A stretch of 35,924 bases of DNA. Origin: Chloroflexota bacterium (GTDB lineage: Bacteria; Chloroflexota; Dehalococcoidia; SM23-28-2; RBG-16-64-32). Position 1 is the stretch's first letter. Each line of letters starts with the position of its first letter. The position numbers were made by a program, and so were the translations under genes. The notes under the pieces were generated by a model. The model saw nothing but the letters and a program-made list of their open reading frames with translations. It searched no databases and was not told the origin of the DNA. The stretch is taken from positions 1 to 35,924 of the forward strand of contig JADFRV010000003.1 of the NCBI GenBank assembly GCA_022561095.1, given 5' to 3'. Of the stretch, positions 23,078 through 31,100 are shown piece after piece.

Positions 23078-24238
23078 ATGCGCAAAGTAGCGGTAGTCGG
23101 GGCCGGGCTGACGCGGTTCATGCGCCGGGCCCAGGAGACGGGGCCGGAGCTGGCCTGGCTGGCGGCCAGCCAGGCGCTGGAGTCGTGCGGGCTGGGGCTG
23201 AAGGACGTGGACAGCGTGGCCATCGGCTCGGCGCCGGACGCCTTCGACGGGGTGCACATGAAGGGCGAATACCTGGCGCCGGGCGCGGGCGGCTGGGGGC
23301 GGCCGGTGACGCGGCCTTACGCCGGCGGCGGCACCGGCGTCCTGGTGCCGATCCACGCCTGGTTCAACGTCGCCTCCGGCCTGTTCGACGTCTGCCTGGT
23401 GGTGGCGGAGGAGAAGATGTCCACCTGCCACCCCCACCCGCAGGGGGCCTTCGTCACCATCTTCGACAATATCCTGGAGCGGCCGCTGGAGCCGAACCTG
23501 ATCTGGATCTTCGCCCTGGAGATGCAGCGCTACATGGATACCTACGGCATCACCAAGGAGGAGATCGCCCTCGTCTCCGTGAAGAATAAGCGCAACGGCC
23601 TGGACCACCCCTCGACGCACGTGGCGGAGGAGATCACGGTCAAGGACGTGATGGAGTCCGAGGTGATGGTGTCGCCGGTGAACCGGCTGGACGTCAGCCC
23701 GGTGAGCGACGGCGCCGCCGCCATCGTCCTCGCCTCTGAGGACGTGGCGCGGCGAATCAGCGACAAGCCGGTCTGGATCGACGGCATCGGCTGGAACCTG
23801 GACACCGCCTACTGGACCAACCGCGATCTGGCTTATCCCAGCTACGTGGAGCGGGCGGCGCGCATGGCGTACAAGATGGCGGGGATCACGGAGCCGCGGA
23901 AGCAGATCAACGTGGTGGAGCCGTACGACCCGTTCTCCTACAAGGAGCTGCACCACCTGGAGGGGCTGCTGCTCTGCGACAAGGGGCAGGCGGCGAAGAT
24001 CACCGCCGACGGCGTGACCCAGCGCGACGGCGACATGCCGGTCTCTCCCTCCGGCGGGCTGCTGGGCGTGGGCAATCCGATCGCCGCGGCGGGGCTGATG
24101 AAGGTCGCGGAGATCTTCTGGCAGCTCAGGGGCGAGGCGGGCCGGCGCCAGGTGCCGGGGCAGCCCAAGGTGGGGCTGGCCCAGGCCTGGGGCGACCTGA
24201 TGCAGGTGGGCACCGTAGTGGTGATGAGGGCCGATTGA
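23078..24238 (+). CDS. Thiolase-fold lipid-transfer/aldolase-type protein, copy 2
   Basis: 386 residues, the same family and length as the preceding gene but clearly diverged. Motifs include VAVVGAGLTRF, LAWLAASQALESCGL, AGGGTGVLVPIHAWFNVASG, VVEPYDPFSYKELHHLEGLL and SPSGGLLGVGNPIAAAG. The thiolase nucleophile is again missing: Gly/Thr occupies the site. It starts 21 bases after copy 1, and its TGA overlaps the next ATG (TGATG). The likely role is a partner or isozyme of copy 1 in acyl-CoA side-chain cleavage. Confidence 0.88.
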   Translation: MRKVAVVGAGLTRFMRRAQETGPELAWLAASQALESCGLGLKDVDSVAIGSAPDAFDGVHMKGEYLAPGAGGWGRPVTRPYAGGGTGVLVPIHAWFNVASGLFDVCLVVAEEKMSTCHPHPQGAFVTIFDNILERPLEPNLIWIFALEMQRYMDTYGITKEEIALVSVKNKRNGLDHPSTHVAEEITVKDVMESEVMVSPVNRLDVSPVSDGAAAIVLASEDVARRISDKPVWIDGIGWNLDTAYWTNRDLAYPSYVERAARMAYKMAGITEPRKQINVVEPYDPFSYKELHHLEGLLLCDKGQAAKITADGVTQRDGDMPVSPSGGLLGVGNPIAAAGLMKVAEIFWQLRGEAGRRQVPGQPKVGLAQAWGDLMQVGTVVVMRAD

Positions 24239-24759
24239 TGACGGAGCGTACGCTTCCCGGCACCCCCCTCAGCGACGAGGCCATCCAGCAAGGGAAGGTG
24301 CTCACCCTGAAGTGGCCGGCGTCGCTGCGCTACGAATGGGATACGGGCGTGGCGATAGGCCGCTTCCTCAGCGAGCTGAAGAACGGCCGCATCATCGGCC
24401 GGAGCTGCCATCGCTGTCAGCGGGTGCTGGTGCCGCCGCGGATGTTCTGCGAGCGCTGCTTCCGCCCCACTGACGCCTGGCAGTTCGTGCAGGACAGCGG
24501 CAGCGTCAACACCTACTCGCTCTCGCACCTGCGCTGGGACGCCAGCCGCGTCGAGGAGCCGATCCTGGTAGCGGTGATCGAGATCGACGGCTCCAGTCAG
24601 GGCGGCCTGCTCCACTACCTGGGCGATGTCAGGCCGGAGGAGATCCGCATCGGTATGAAGGTGAAAGCGGTATGGAAGCCGGCGGAGGAGCGGGAGGGCT
24701 CCATCCTGGACATTCGCCACTTCCGGCCCTTCGACTCCGCTCGGGACAGGCCGGCGTAG
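24238..24759 (+). CDS. DUF35 Zn-ribbon/OB-fold protein, copy 1, with repeat-derived C-terminus
   Basis: 173 residues. A rubredoxin-like zinc ribbon has Cys57, Cys60, Cys71 and Cys74 (SCHRCQRVLVPPRMFCERCF). An OB-fold follows, ending GSILDIRHFRPF. DUF35 proteins are obligate partners of thiolase-fold proteins in acyl-CoA metabolism (the ChsH2–Ltp2 type). The start overlaps the thiolase stop. The homologous neighbour ends at the matching ILDIRYF-RAV; here a tail DSARDRPA is added, encoded by a dispersed palindromic repeat (24727-24756). Confidence 0.9.
   Translation: MTERTLPGTPLSDEAIQQGKVLTLKWPASLRYEWDTGVAIGRFLSELKNGRIIGRSCHRCQRVLVPPRMFCERCFRPTDAWQFVQDSGSVNTYSLSHLRWDASRVEEPILVAVIEIDGSSQGGLLHYLGDVRPEEIRIGMKVKAVWKPAEEREGSILDIRHFRPFDSARDRPA
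24727..24756. repeat. Dispersed CCCTTCGAC…GACAGGCC palindromic repeat at a gene's 3' end
   Basis: CCCTTCGACTCCGCTCGGGA then CAGGCCGGCG. This REP-like type (seen in reverse as CCTGTCCCGAGCGGAGTCGAAGGG) is scattered through many genomes. It contributes the last eight codons of the DUF35 gene. Confidence 0.6.
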
Positions 24760-24767
24760 GAGAGAGC

Positions 24768-25235
24768 ATGGGCAGCAGCGAGCACATAGACCGAGTGACT
24801 GACCTGCGGGCCTGGCCCGGGGAGTTTCCGGTGAGCCACCTGTATACGATGGGCATCGCTGGGGAGCGGTTCTTCCGCGAGCTAAAGGAGAACGGCCGAT
24901 TTCTGGGTAGCCGCTGCGCTGCCTGCGACCACGTCTATCTGCCGCCGTCCATCTTCTGTCCCCGCTGCTTCGCGGCCCTGGATGAGTGGAGAGAGGTGGG
25001 CCCGCAGGGTACGGTGCGCGCGGTAACAACCGCCCATCGCGGCGTGGACGGAGGCGCTCTCGAGACACCGGAGACGCTGGCCCTGATCCAGCTGGACGGC
25101 GCCGATGACCTGCTGGCGCACCGCATCGGGGAGTCAGCGGGGCTAGAGATTGGGGCCAGAGTTGCGCCCGTGCTCAAGGAGACGCCTGAGCGGGAGGGCT
25201 CTATCCTGGACATCCGCTACTTCAGGGCAGTGTAG
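24768..25235 (+). CDS. DUF35 Zn-ribbon/OB-fold protein, copy 2
   Basis: 155 residues from ATG at 24768, with AGGAGAGAG just upstream and spanning the stop of copy 1. The zinc ribbon Cys50, Cys53, Cys64 and Cys67 lies in SRCAACDHVYLPPSIFCPRC. The OB-fold has GTVRAVTTAHRG, LALIQLDGAD, GLEIGARVAPVL and the same EGSILDIRYF ending. A helix HLYTMGIAGERFFRELKENG precedes the ribbon, typical for the surface that docks to thiolase-like partners. Two thiolases and two DUF35 proteins in one operon suggest two parallel complexes. Confidence 0.9.
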   Translation: MGSSEHIDRVTDLRAWPGEFPVSHLYTMGIAGERFFRELKENGRFLGSRCAACDHVYLPPSIFCPRCFAALDEWREVGPQGTVRAVTTAHRGVDGGALETPETLALIQLDGADDLLAHRIGESAGLEIGARVAPVLKETPEREGSILDIRYFRAV

Positions 25236-25261
25236 TTTTCAGCTAGATAGGAGGGACCGCC

Positions 25262-25642
25262 ATCGCCGAGTCGGTGCGAGTTTTCAGGGCAGAAGAACGT
25301 CGGCAGACGCCCACGACCCAGACCCCTGGCATGCATCGCGAAGAGCTCATGTCAACACCGCAAAGCTGGGCGGGCATCGTTCGCATGCCGCCCGGGTCCG
25401 CTTCGGGCTGGCACCACCACGGCGAGTACGACTCGTACATCTACGGGATCTCGGGCAAAACCCGTCTCGAATTTGGGCCGGGCGGAAAGGAGTCCCTGGA
25501 GGGTGAGCCCGGCGATGTGCTCTACATACCCAAGGGCATCGTTCACCGGGAGCTGGCTCTCGGTTCAGAGGAAGGAGCGGCCTTTCTGGTAAGGGTCGGC
25601 AAGGGCGAGCCGGTGATCAACGTCGATGGGCCGGCCGAATAG
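25262..25642 (+). CDS. Cupin-domain protein
   Basis: A single conserved-cupin barrel. Metal-binding motif 1 is visible as GWHHHGEYDSYIYGISG and motif 2 as GDVLYIPKGIVHRE. The canonical start would be GTG at 25274, but TAGGAGGG (25248-25255) lies 19 bases away from it and seven bases from ATC at 25262. That start would give xAESVRVFRAEERR, so I place it there with moderate confidence. It may be a small-molecule enzyme or sensor of the operon's substrate; nothing in the sequence decides. Confidence 0.85.
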   Translation: MAESVRVFRAEERRQTPTTQTPGMHREELMSTPQSWAGIVRMPPGSASGWHHHGEYDSYIYGISGKTRLEFGPGGKESLEGEPGDVLYIPKGIVHRELALGSEEGAAFLVRVGKGEPVINVDGPAE

Positions 25643-25681
25643 CTGACGAGCCCTTCCCTGCCGACCCGGCTAGCCAGCGTC

Positions 25682-26905
25682 ATGAACTTCCGCCTCAGCG
25701 AGCCCCAGGAACGCCTTCGGTCTGAAGTGTGCGAGTTCCTCTCGCAGGAGCTGGGGACGAGCCACACCTCGGAGCCGCGGCCGATGCCGCCCGGCTACCT
25801 GCCCGCGCGCGATTTCGAGCTGAAGCTGGGGGAGCGAGGGTGGCTGGCCCTGAGCTGGCCGGAGGAGTACGGCGGCGGCGGCCGGCCGGTAGCGGAGCAG
25901 TTCATCGTGGAGGAGGAGGTGGCGCTGCACGGCGGCCCCGCAAGCGACGCCATCGCCCGTGTCATCGTCGCCCCCATCCTCATGGCCAAAGGCAGCGAGG
26001 AGCAGAAACGCCGCTACCTCCCGGGCCTGGCCCGCGGCGAGATCACCTTCTGCCTGGGCTATACGGAGCCGGAGTCCGGATCGGACCTGGCGTCGCTCCA
26101 GACGCGGGCCGTGGCCGATGGCGACGACTACGTGATCAACGGCCGCAAGGTGTACACGAGCGGGGCAGAGGAGAGCGATTACTGCTGGCTGGCCGCCCGC
26201 ACCGATCCTGACGCGCCCAAGCACGCCGGTACGTCAGTCCTCATCGTTCCGATGAAGTCCGCCGGCGTGGAGGTACGCCCGTTGCTCAACCTGTTGGACG
26301 AAGAGTGGTTCAACGAGGTGATCTTCGAGGACGTGAGGGTGCCGCGCGGCGAGCTGGTGGGTGGGGAGAACAAGGGCTGGGAGGTGCTCACCTCAGCGCT
26401 GGGGGTGGAGCGGATCACGATCTACCGCGCCTTTGTGCACATGCGAATGCTGTGGGCTCTGGTGCGACAGGCCAGGGAGGAGCGCGGCGGCCGGCGGGCC
26501 CTTCGACAGGCTCTCCGAGCGGGGCATCGGAGTCCGCATAGCGGACAGGGCAGGCCGTGGGACGATCCGGCGGTGCGACAACGTCTGGGGGAGCTGGCGG
26601 CGGAGTTCGAGGTGGCGCGGCTGCTGCTCTGGCGGGCGATCGGTCTGCACGAGCGGGGCGAGGAGTTCCGCGCGCAAGCGGCTATGGTGAAGCTGTTCAA
26701 TACAGAGCTGGCGCAGCGGCTGTACACGGCGGGGATGGGGATGCTGGGCTCGTACGCCACCGTCCTGGGCGGCGAGAGGGCGCTGTGGCAGGGCGCCCTG
26801 CCCCACGCCTACCTATCGGCGGTGCAGGACACGATCGGCGCCGGCACCTCCGAGGTGCAGCGGGAGATCATCGCCCTACGCGGGCTGGGCCTGCCGCGGG
26901 GCTAG
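25682..26905 (+). CDS. Acyl-CoA dehydrogenase with an in-frame repeat insertion
   Basis: 407-residue FAD-dependent acyl-CoA dehydrogenase. The N-terminal helical domain is followed by the flavin/substrate motif LGYTEPESGSDLASLQTRA and GRKVYTSGAEESDYCWL. VIFEDVRVPRGELVGGENKGW and a C-terminal GAGTSEVQREIIALRGLGLPRG complete the fold. Residues about 271-292 (RRALRQALRAGHRSPHSGQG region) interrupt the expected GGRP–DDPAVRQRL and are encoded by a dispersed repeat, in frame. The stop shares CTAG with the convergent SRPBCC gene. It fits the operon as the dehydrogenation step on an acyl-CoA. Confidence 0.93.
   Translation: MNFRLSEPQERLRSEVCEFLSQELGTSHTSEPRPMPPGYLPARDFELKLGERGWLALSWPEEYGGGGRPVAEQFIVEEEVALHGGPASDAIARVIVAPILMAKGSEEQKRRYLPGLARGEITFCLGYTEPESGSDLASLQTRAVADGDDYVINGRKVYTSGAEESDYCWLAARTDPDAPKHAGTSVLIVPMKSAGVEVRPLLNLLDEEWFNEVIFEDVRVPRGELVGGENKGWEVLTSALGVERITIYRAFVHMRMLWALVRQAREERGGRRALRQALRAGHRSPHSGQGRPWDDPAVRQRLGELAAEFEVARLLLWRAIGLHERGEEFRAQAAMVKLFNTELAQRLYTAGMGMLGSYATVLGGERALWQGALPHAYLSAVQDTIGAGTSEVQREIIALRGLGLPRG
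26499..26560. repeat. Dispersed palindromic repeat inside the acyl-CoA dehydrogenase gene
   Basis: CCCTTCGACAGGCTCTCCGA begins a repeat of the same kind as at 24727, and GACAGGGCAGGCCG ends it. It holds a perfect hairpin GTCCGC-ATA-GCGGAC (26532-26546). It adds about 22 codons without breaking the frame. Confidence 0.55.
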
Positions 26906-27339
26906 CCTTCGAGCTGGGCCTTCAGGCTCTCCAACGACTCCTCGATCTCGTTCTGGAAGACCCGGTTCATGAACAGGGCGTCAACCACCATGCCCAGCGG
27001 ACCCATGGGCGGCCTGTAGCCGATCGTCCACTCCACACGCGTGCCGTCATCGCTCGGCTCGAACGTCATACGGCCTTCCATCTCCATGCCGCTGGTGGCC
27101 TTGCGGGCGAACACGCGGGGCGGGTCGTACTCCGTCCATAGCGCCTCCACCTCCTGGGCTCGCGGCCCCAGCTTGATGACGCTACGATCAGTGGTACCCT
27201 TGCTCTGGCCATCGCCAGAAGTTATGTCGACTGACTTCATAAACATGATCCAGTCCGGCTGAGTGGAGGCGTTGGTGACGTAGTTGAACACGTTGTCCGG
27301 CGAAGCGTCTATATCGATAGACTTGAGGATGCTGGGCAA
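26902..27339 (-). CDS. SRPBCC (polyketide cyclase/START-like) family protein
   Basis: 145 residues. The opening SILKSIDIDASPDNVFNYVT and WIMFMKSVDIT, the middle KATSGMEMEGRMTFEPSDDG and the final helix NEIEESLESLKAQLEG are typical of the hydrophobic-cavity SRPBCC fold. The TTG start at 27339 is supported by GGAGGTGCCG directly upstream. It converges on the acyl-CoA dehydrogenase gene with overlapping stops. The ligand is unknown; a role in handling the same lipid is only a guess from position. Confidence 0.85.
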   Translation of the reverse strand: MPSILKSIDIDASPDNVFNYVTNASTQPDWIMFMKSVDITSGDGQSKGTTDRSVIKLGPRAQEVEALWTEYDPPRVFARKATSGMEMEGRMTFEPSDDGTRVEWTIGYRPPMGPLGMVVDALFMNRVFQNEIEESLESLKAQLEG

Positions 27340-27418
27340 ACGGCACCTCCATCTCTTGAGAGCTATCGTCGCCGAGATTAGTGCTTGAAGCAGGCGCTGT
27401 CAAGGATGGACGACGGTC

Positions 27419-27446
27419 TTGCAGGTTTGGCGCAGCGCGCTATAAT
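27419..27446 (+). promoter_or_regulatory. Promoter of the tRNA-Gly/tRNA-Leu pair
   Basis: TTGCAG (27419-27424) and a perfect TATAAT (27441-27446) with 16-bp spacing, about 15 bases before the tRNA-Gly. Confidence 0.65.
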
Positions 27447-27460
27447 CTAGTGGCGAGAGA

Positions 27461-27535
<75 letters not shown>

Positions 27536-27556
27536 TCTTTCTGCCTGCGGATTGAA

Positions 27557-27645
27557 GCCGAAGTGGCGGAATTGGTAGACGCGGCAGACTCAAAATCTGC
27601 TGAGGGGCAACCCTCGTGCCGGTTCGAGTCCGGCCTTCGGCACCA
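27557..27645 (+). tRNA. tRNA-Leu (anticodon CAA)
   Basis: Complete class II tRNA: acceptor GCCGAAG/CTTCGGC, anticodon arm GCAGA-CTCAAAA-TCTGC with anticodon CAA, long variable arm GAGGG…CCCTC, T arm GCCGG-TTCGAGT-CCGGC and an encoded CCA. Confidence 0.97.
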
Positions 27646-27684
27646 CAATCCGTATCTAAATGCGGCTCCCTGAGCCACAAATGC

Positions 27685-27715
27685 AAAGGCCCTCAGCGAT
27701 TGATTGAGGGCCTTT
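27685..27715 (+). terminator. Intrinsic terminator of the tRNA pair
   Basis: AAAGGCCCTCA and TGAGGGCCTTT form an 11-bp stem with loop GCGATTGAT. The stem ends in CCTTT, a short T-run, 40 bases after tRNA-Leu. Confidence 0.75.
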
Positions 27716-27716
27716 A

Positions 27717-27737
27717 GACAGCCACCGAGACAGCCAC
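27717..27737 (+). repeat. Two GACAGCCAC units at 12-bp period
   Basis: GACAGCCACCGA then GACAGCCACGCG, the same unit and period as the three-copy array at 6393-6425. Both arrays lie next to a tRNA or tRNA relic. The rest of 27738-27986 holds a palindrome and the ribosome-binding site of the next gene but no ORF. Confidence 0.5.
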
Positions 27738-27814
27738 GCGGGTTACTTGCAACCAGGACAGACTCCTGTGCTGAGTTTATGTCGAGGCCTGCCCTACCAC
27801 GAATCGCTATGTGA

Positions 27815-27832
27815 CACTAAGGGTTGTTAGTG
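27815..27832. promoter_or_regulatory. Palindrome CACTAA-N6-TTAGTG, copy 1 (operator-like)
   Basis: CACTAAGGGTTGTTAGTG. The same 6-bp half-sites with a 6-bp spacer recur at 30283 and 32913 with unrelated spacers, as expected for a dimeric protein's binding site. This copy lies about 155 bases upstream of the gene at 27987. Confidence 0.45.
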
Positions 27833-27986
27833 GACATACTAGCTGGATGGCGAGCGTTGCGATAAGGTCATGTCATTGAAGAAAGTCTGCACTCGATCTC
27901 GGTCGCATCGCCTCGAAATCATCTGGACGACCCGCTTAGCGTGACGCAGTATATTGGTAGGAGGGGGTAGGCAGGAGGGAGCACGC

Positions 27987-30257
27987 GTGTTGAGGCGGGT
28001 GATCGTGGTGGCGGCGGTAGCTGTGCTCTCCTTGGCCACGGGTTTCGTAGCGCTAGCCTATCCCGCGATCTTCAGACAATCTCTTGCTGAGCCGTGGCTA
28101 CAGTTGGACGCCGCTGAAGGCCGCGTAGGGCTCGACTCCCAGATAGTCATCGAGGTGCGCGGTAGCTTCTCCGAAGAGGAGATCCGGGAGTCCCTGGACA
28201 TCCGCCCGCCGCTCCCGATAGGCGAGGACGACCTGACGGTGAAGCGAGTAGCCGTCTTTCCCTGGCACGAAGGATTTCCGTGGGCAAAGACGCGGGTCAC
28301 GATCAACCCAGCGAAGGCTCGTCTGTTCCAGCCCGAGACCAGCTACGCCATTGCTTTGAAGGATCAGCTCCTCACGTTCGACACGATCTCGCTGCCGCGC
28401 GTGGTGGCCGCCCACATCACCCCGGCCGTGGACGACGTTTCGGGCAGCGTGCCAACCTCCAGCTCAATCGTCCTGCGGTTCAACGAGGAGCTCATCTGGC
28501 AGGACGAGTGGCTGAGCGTTGACCCGCCCGCGGACGTCACGACGACGACGAGAAAGACCGAAGCGGGGGGCACGGAAGTCGTTGTTATGGCCGTCGACCG
28601 GTGGGAGAACTCTACGACCTACACCGTCACGGTTCCCGAGGGGGTAATCGACGTTCACGGTCATGAGGGGGAGGAGCCGTTCTCGCTGAACTTCAATACC
28701 GGGCCCCGGCCCGTGGTCGTCGGGGCGACGCCGACCGGAAACCATCTCTCCCCGGAGAGCGCCGTGAGGGTTGAGTTCGATAGGGCGATGAACCGCCAGA
28801 GCGTCGAGGAGAGCTTACTGCTTCAGCCGGGCGCCACCGGAATCTTCGAGTGGGAGAGCGATCTGGCGTTCAAGTGGAGGCCGGCGGCGCTGGAGTACTC
28901 GACGGCGTATACGGTCTCGCTGGGTGGCACCTCTATCGACGGCGACCCTCTCGTTCCGCACAAGTGGTCCTTCTCCACCCACGACCCGCCGATCCAGCTG
29001 GCGATCGAAGGCGAAGAGACGAGTCCAGCGACACTCGGCGCCGCCGTGTCCGGAGGCACAGGCGATTACTCGTTCGAGTGGAGCTCCGGCGAAACGAGCC
29101 GGGAGATCCGGGTGGACCTGTGGTTCGAGGAGGTGCGGACGTACGCCGTGTCCGTTACCAGCGGTGACCGGAGCGCCTCCGCGGAGTTCGTGGTCAGCGG
29201 CCCGCCGTCCCCTTGTCCGGAGGAGTGGCGGATCATCAACGAGGAGGTCTGCTACAACGAGGAGGTGCTCCCCGGGCCTGTGCAGGTGTTCACCGCGCGG
29301 GTGGACCTTCGCGACCCGGACGTGGGGCTGAGCTCGCTGCCTGCGGGGGACTTCCTGGGCCAGGCCCGCACGGTGAGCGAGTCCTCCCAGCCCAGGGATG
29401 CCGTGGTCGCCGTCAACGGCGACTTCTTTAACATCAGCGGCCCCGAACATTTCACTTTGGGACCGATGATCTCCGGGAGCAGCTTCGTCCGCGCTCCCCA
29501 ATCCGGCGGGGTGGTCCTGGCCCTCGATGGAGCACTCAACTCGTGGGTTGGGCCAGCGAAGACGCTGGAGGTTTACGTGCAACCCCCCGACGGCGACCCT
29601 CACCGTCTGAACTCGGTCAACACCGCCCCCGGCGAGGATCAGCTGGTGCTGTTCAACGCCTACCGGGCTAGCCAGCTCGCAGTCGCGGCGGACGCCTGCT
29701 ACGCGACGTTCGCCCCGGCTGACGATGGCGCGAGCGGCGCCTACGCCTTCTCCTGCGGCGCGACCACAGAGGTCCGGTTACAAGTGGGCGAGTTCGTGCT
29801 GGTGGGACGCGGAGCCGCCGCTGACTGGCTGCGCCAGTACGTCGATCAGCCGCTTGGCTTCGTTATCTCGTTCGCGCTGCCGGACGTCGAGTTCCTGGTG
29901 GGCGGCTCCCACGTTCTCATCAGCAACGGCGAACCAACGGAGCCGATCGAGGGTAAGAGGCACCCACGGACCGCCATCGGCGTCGACGCCGAGAGGTACC
30001 TGTACCTCGTCGTCGTGGACGGACGGAGCGACGATTCTATAGGGATGACGCTGGCGGAGCTCCAGGGGTACCTGGCCGGGTTCGATCTCGTGAGCGCGAT
30101 CAACCTGGACGGGGGAGGGAGCAGCACTCTCGTGCTGGAGGGAGCGGTGATGAACACCCCGTCCGATGGGAAAGAGCGGACTGTAGCCTCGGTCGTGGTG
30201 GTTCAGCTCGCCCAGTCCCCGGAGGCCTGCTGGCACCGGTTCATCCGGTGCAACTAG
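27987..30257 (+). CDS. Secreted phosphodiester glycosidase (NAGPA) family protein with Ig-like domains
   Basis: 756 residues from GTG at 27987, which follows AGGAGGG at seven bases; a TTG further upstream lacks such a site. An N-terminal signal/anchor (RVIVVAAVAVLSLATGFVAL) is followed by Ig-like domains of the bacterial Big_5/SbsA type (VPTSSSIVLRFNEELIW; LSPESAVRVEFDRAMNRQSV). The C-terminal third is the NAGPA domain: AVVAVNGDFFNISG, RHPRTAIGVDAERYLYLVVV, DGRSDDSIGMTLAEL and the hallmark INLDGGGSSTLV. It is predicted to cleave phosphodiester-linked sugars of an envelope or extracellular polymer, anchored outside the cell. Confidence 0.88.
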   Translation: MLRRVIVVAAVAVLSLATGFVALAYPAIFRQSLAEPWLQLDAAEGRVGLDSQIVIEVRGSFSEEEIRESLDIRPPLPIGEDDLTVKRVAVFPWHEGFPWAKTRVTINPAKARLFQPETSYAIALKDQLLTFDTISLPRVVAAHITPAVDDVSGSVPTSSSIVLRFNEELIWQDEWLSVDPPADVTTTTRKTEAGGTEVVVMAVDRWENSTTYTVTVPEGVIDVHGHEGEEPFSLNFNTGPRPVVVGATPTGNHLSPESAVRVEFDRAMNRQSVEESLLLQPGATGIFEWESDLAFKWRPAALEYSTAYTVSLGGTSIDGDPLVPHKWSFSTHDPPIQLAIEGEETSPATLGAAVSGGTGDYSFEWSSGETSREIRVDLWFEEVRTYAVSVTSGDRSASAEFVVSGPPSPCPEEWRIINEEVCYNEEVLPGPVQVFTARVDLRDPDVGLSSLPAGDFLGQARTVSESSQPRDAVVAVNGDFFNISGPEHFTLGPMISGSSFVRAPQSGGVVLALDGALNSWVGPAKTLEVYVQPPDGDPHRLNSVNTAPGEDQLVLFNAYRASQLAVAADACYATFAPADDGASGAYAFSCGATTEVRLQVGEFVLVGRGAAADWLRQYVDQPLGFVISFALPDVEFLVGGSHVLISNGEPTEPIEGKRHPRTAIGVDAERYLYLVVVDGRSDDSIGMTLAELQGYLAGFDLVSAINLDGGGSSTLVLEGAVMNTPSDGKERTVASVVVVQLAQSPEACWHRFIRCN

Positions 30258-30282
30258 GCGCCCCCAGCTCCACGGCGACCCA

Positions 30283-30300
30283 CACTAAGGCAGATTAGTG
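30283..30300. promoter_or_regulatory. Palindrome CACTAA-N6-TTAGTG, copy 2
   Basis: CACTAAGGCAGATTAGTG, in the 48-bp gap between the convergent ends of the glycosidase and methyltransferase genes. An operator at two 3' ends would be unusual. Confidence 0.45.
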
Positions 30301-30305
30301 GCGGC

Positions 30306-31100
30306 CTACACCTTCTCAGCCAGGATTTGCGCCGCTGTCAGCTCTTCCTCTTCGTGGGCTCTAATTGTCCAGCTGATGGTTTCCGAAAACAGTTCGTACG
30401 GCTCTTCACCGAACTCCCCAATGAACTCGTCCGCCGCCTCTTTCAATCTCGCCAGGCCGGCCCGCCAACTCTCCAGAACGCGCTGCCTTCGATCCTCTTT
30501 ATGGATGACTCGAAAGCCAGTCCGGTCGAACGCCAAGCAACAGTCGTCCACTGTGCGTATCCCGGGATCGAACCATTTGTCTTTGACCGCTTCCTCGGTT
30601 TGCTTTGTAGTCTTTGGGGTTAGAAAGGCGTCGTACATCACGATCTTGCCCCCTGGTTTCAATGCCTCGTGGATCGTCCTGAACAGATCGGGCCAATCCG
30701 CCACATGTACCCAAGCGAAGACATCTATCGCCGCATCGAACGCTTCTCGTGGATAGGCGTAGGTGACGGCGTCGCCTTCTATGTAGGCGATCAAGGACTG
30801 AAAGCCCTCGTGCGCGGCTTTGGACTTCGCGACATCCAGCTGGTAAGGCACCACATCGATACCGAGAACTTCGCAGCGGAATTCCCGCGTAAGCAGCCGA
30901 CTCACTCCTCCGCTGCCAGAACATGGCTCAAGAATTCGCTGCTCCTTTGAGATTCCTGCAGAGCGCGCTAATTCAATGACTTCGTCATCACGAACCGGGC
31001 TGTCGGTTGTGCCCAAAGCGAAGATTTCGAACGCCCGGCGAAAAGCGGGGCCATAGATTAAGGTGAGGCGCGTTCGCCTCTCTTCAGTCTCAGACAGCAT
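30306..31100 (-). CDS. Class I SAM-dependent methyltransferase
   Basis: 264 residues. Motif I is ILEPCSGSGGVSRLL, followed by the acidic strand-2 end GIDVVPYQLDVAKSKA, IEGDAVTYAYPREAFDAAI and WPDLFRTIHEALKPGGKIVM. The Cys in motif I (EPCSGSGG) replaces the usual Gly (E.GCGTG), yet the glycine-rich turn is kept. The C-terminal region (WRAGLARLKEAADEFIGEFG) resembles small-molecule methyltransferases of the sarcosine/phospholipid type, but the substrate cannot be named. No clear ribosome-binding site precedes the ATG. The following gap, 31101-31564, shows no convincing gene. Confidence 0.88.
   Translation of the reverse strand: MLSETEERRTRLTLIYGPAFRRAFEIFALGTTDSPVRDDEVIELARSAGISKEQRILEPCSGSGGVSRLLTREFRCEVLGIDVVPYQLDVAKSKAAHEGFQSLIAYIEGDAVTYAYPREAFDAAIDVFAWVHVADWPDLFRTIHEALKPGGKIVMYDAFLTPKTTKQTEEAVKDKWFDPGIRTVDDCCLAFDRTGFRVIHKEDRRQRVLESWRAGLARLKEAADEFIGEFGEEPYELFSETISWTIRAHEEEELTAAQILAEKV

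Noticed and set aside
21815-23956. Antisense 713-codon open frame opposite the thiolase-like genes
   Set aside because: It is an open reverse frame of GC-rich coding DNA. Its composition is low-complexity His/Arg/Gly/Val with no domain, and the plus-strand genes there are clear.
23938-25068. 376-codon minus-strand frame opposite the DUF35 genes
   Set aside because: Shadow of two well-supported plus-strand genes; the product is Arg/Pro-rich and lacks motifs.
26899-26908. Shared CTAG at the convergent stops of the acyl-CoA dehydrogenase and SRPBCC genes as a special signal
   Set aside because: TAG read on both strands overlaps in CTAG by simple geometry; compact convergent genes explain it.
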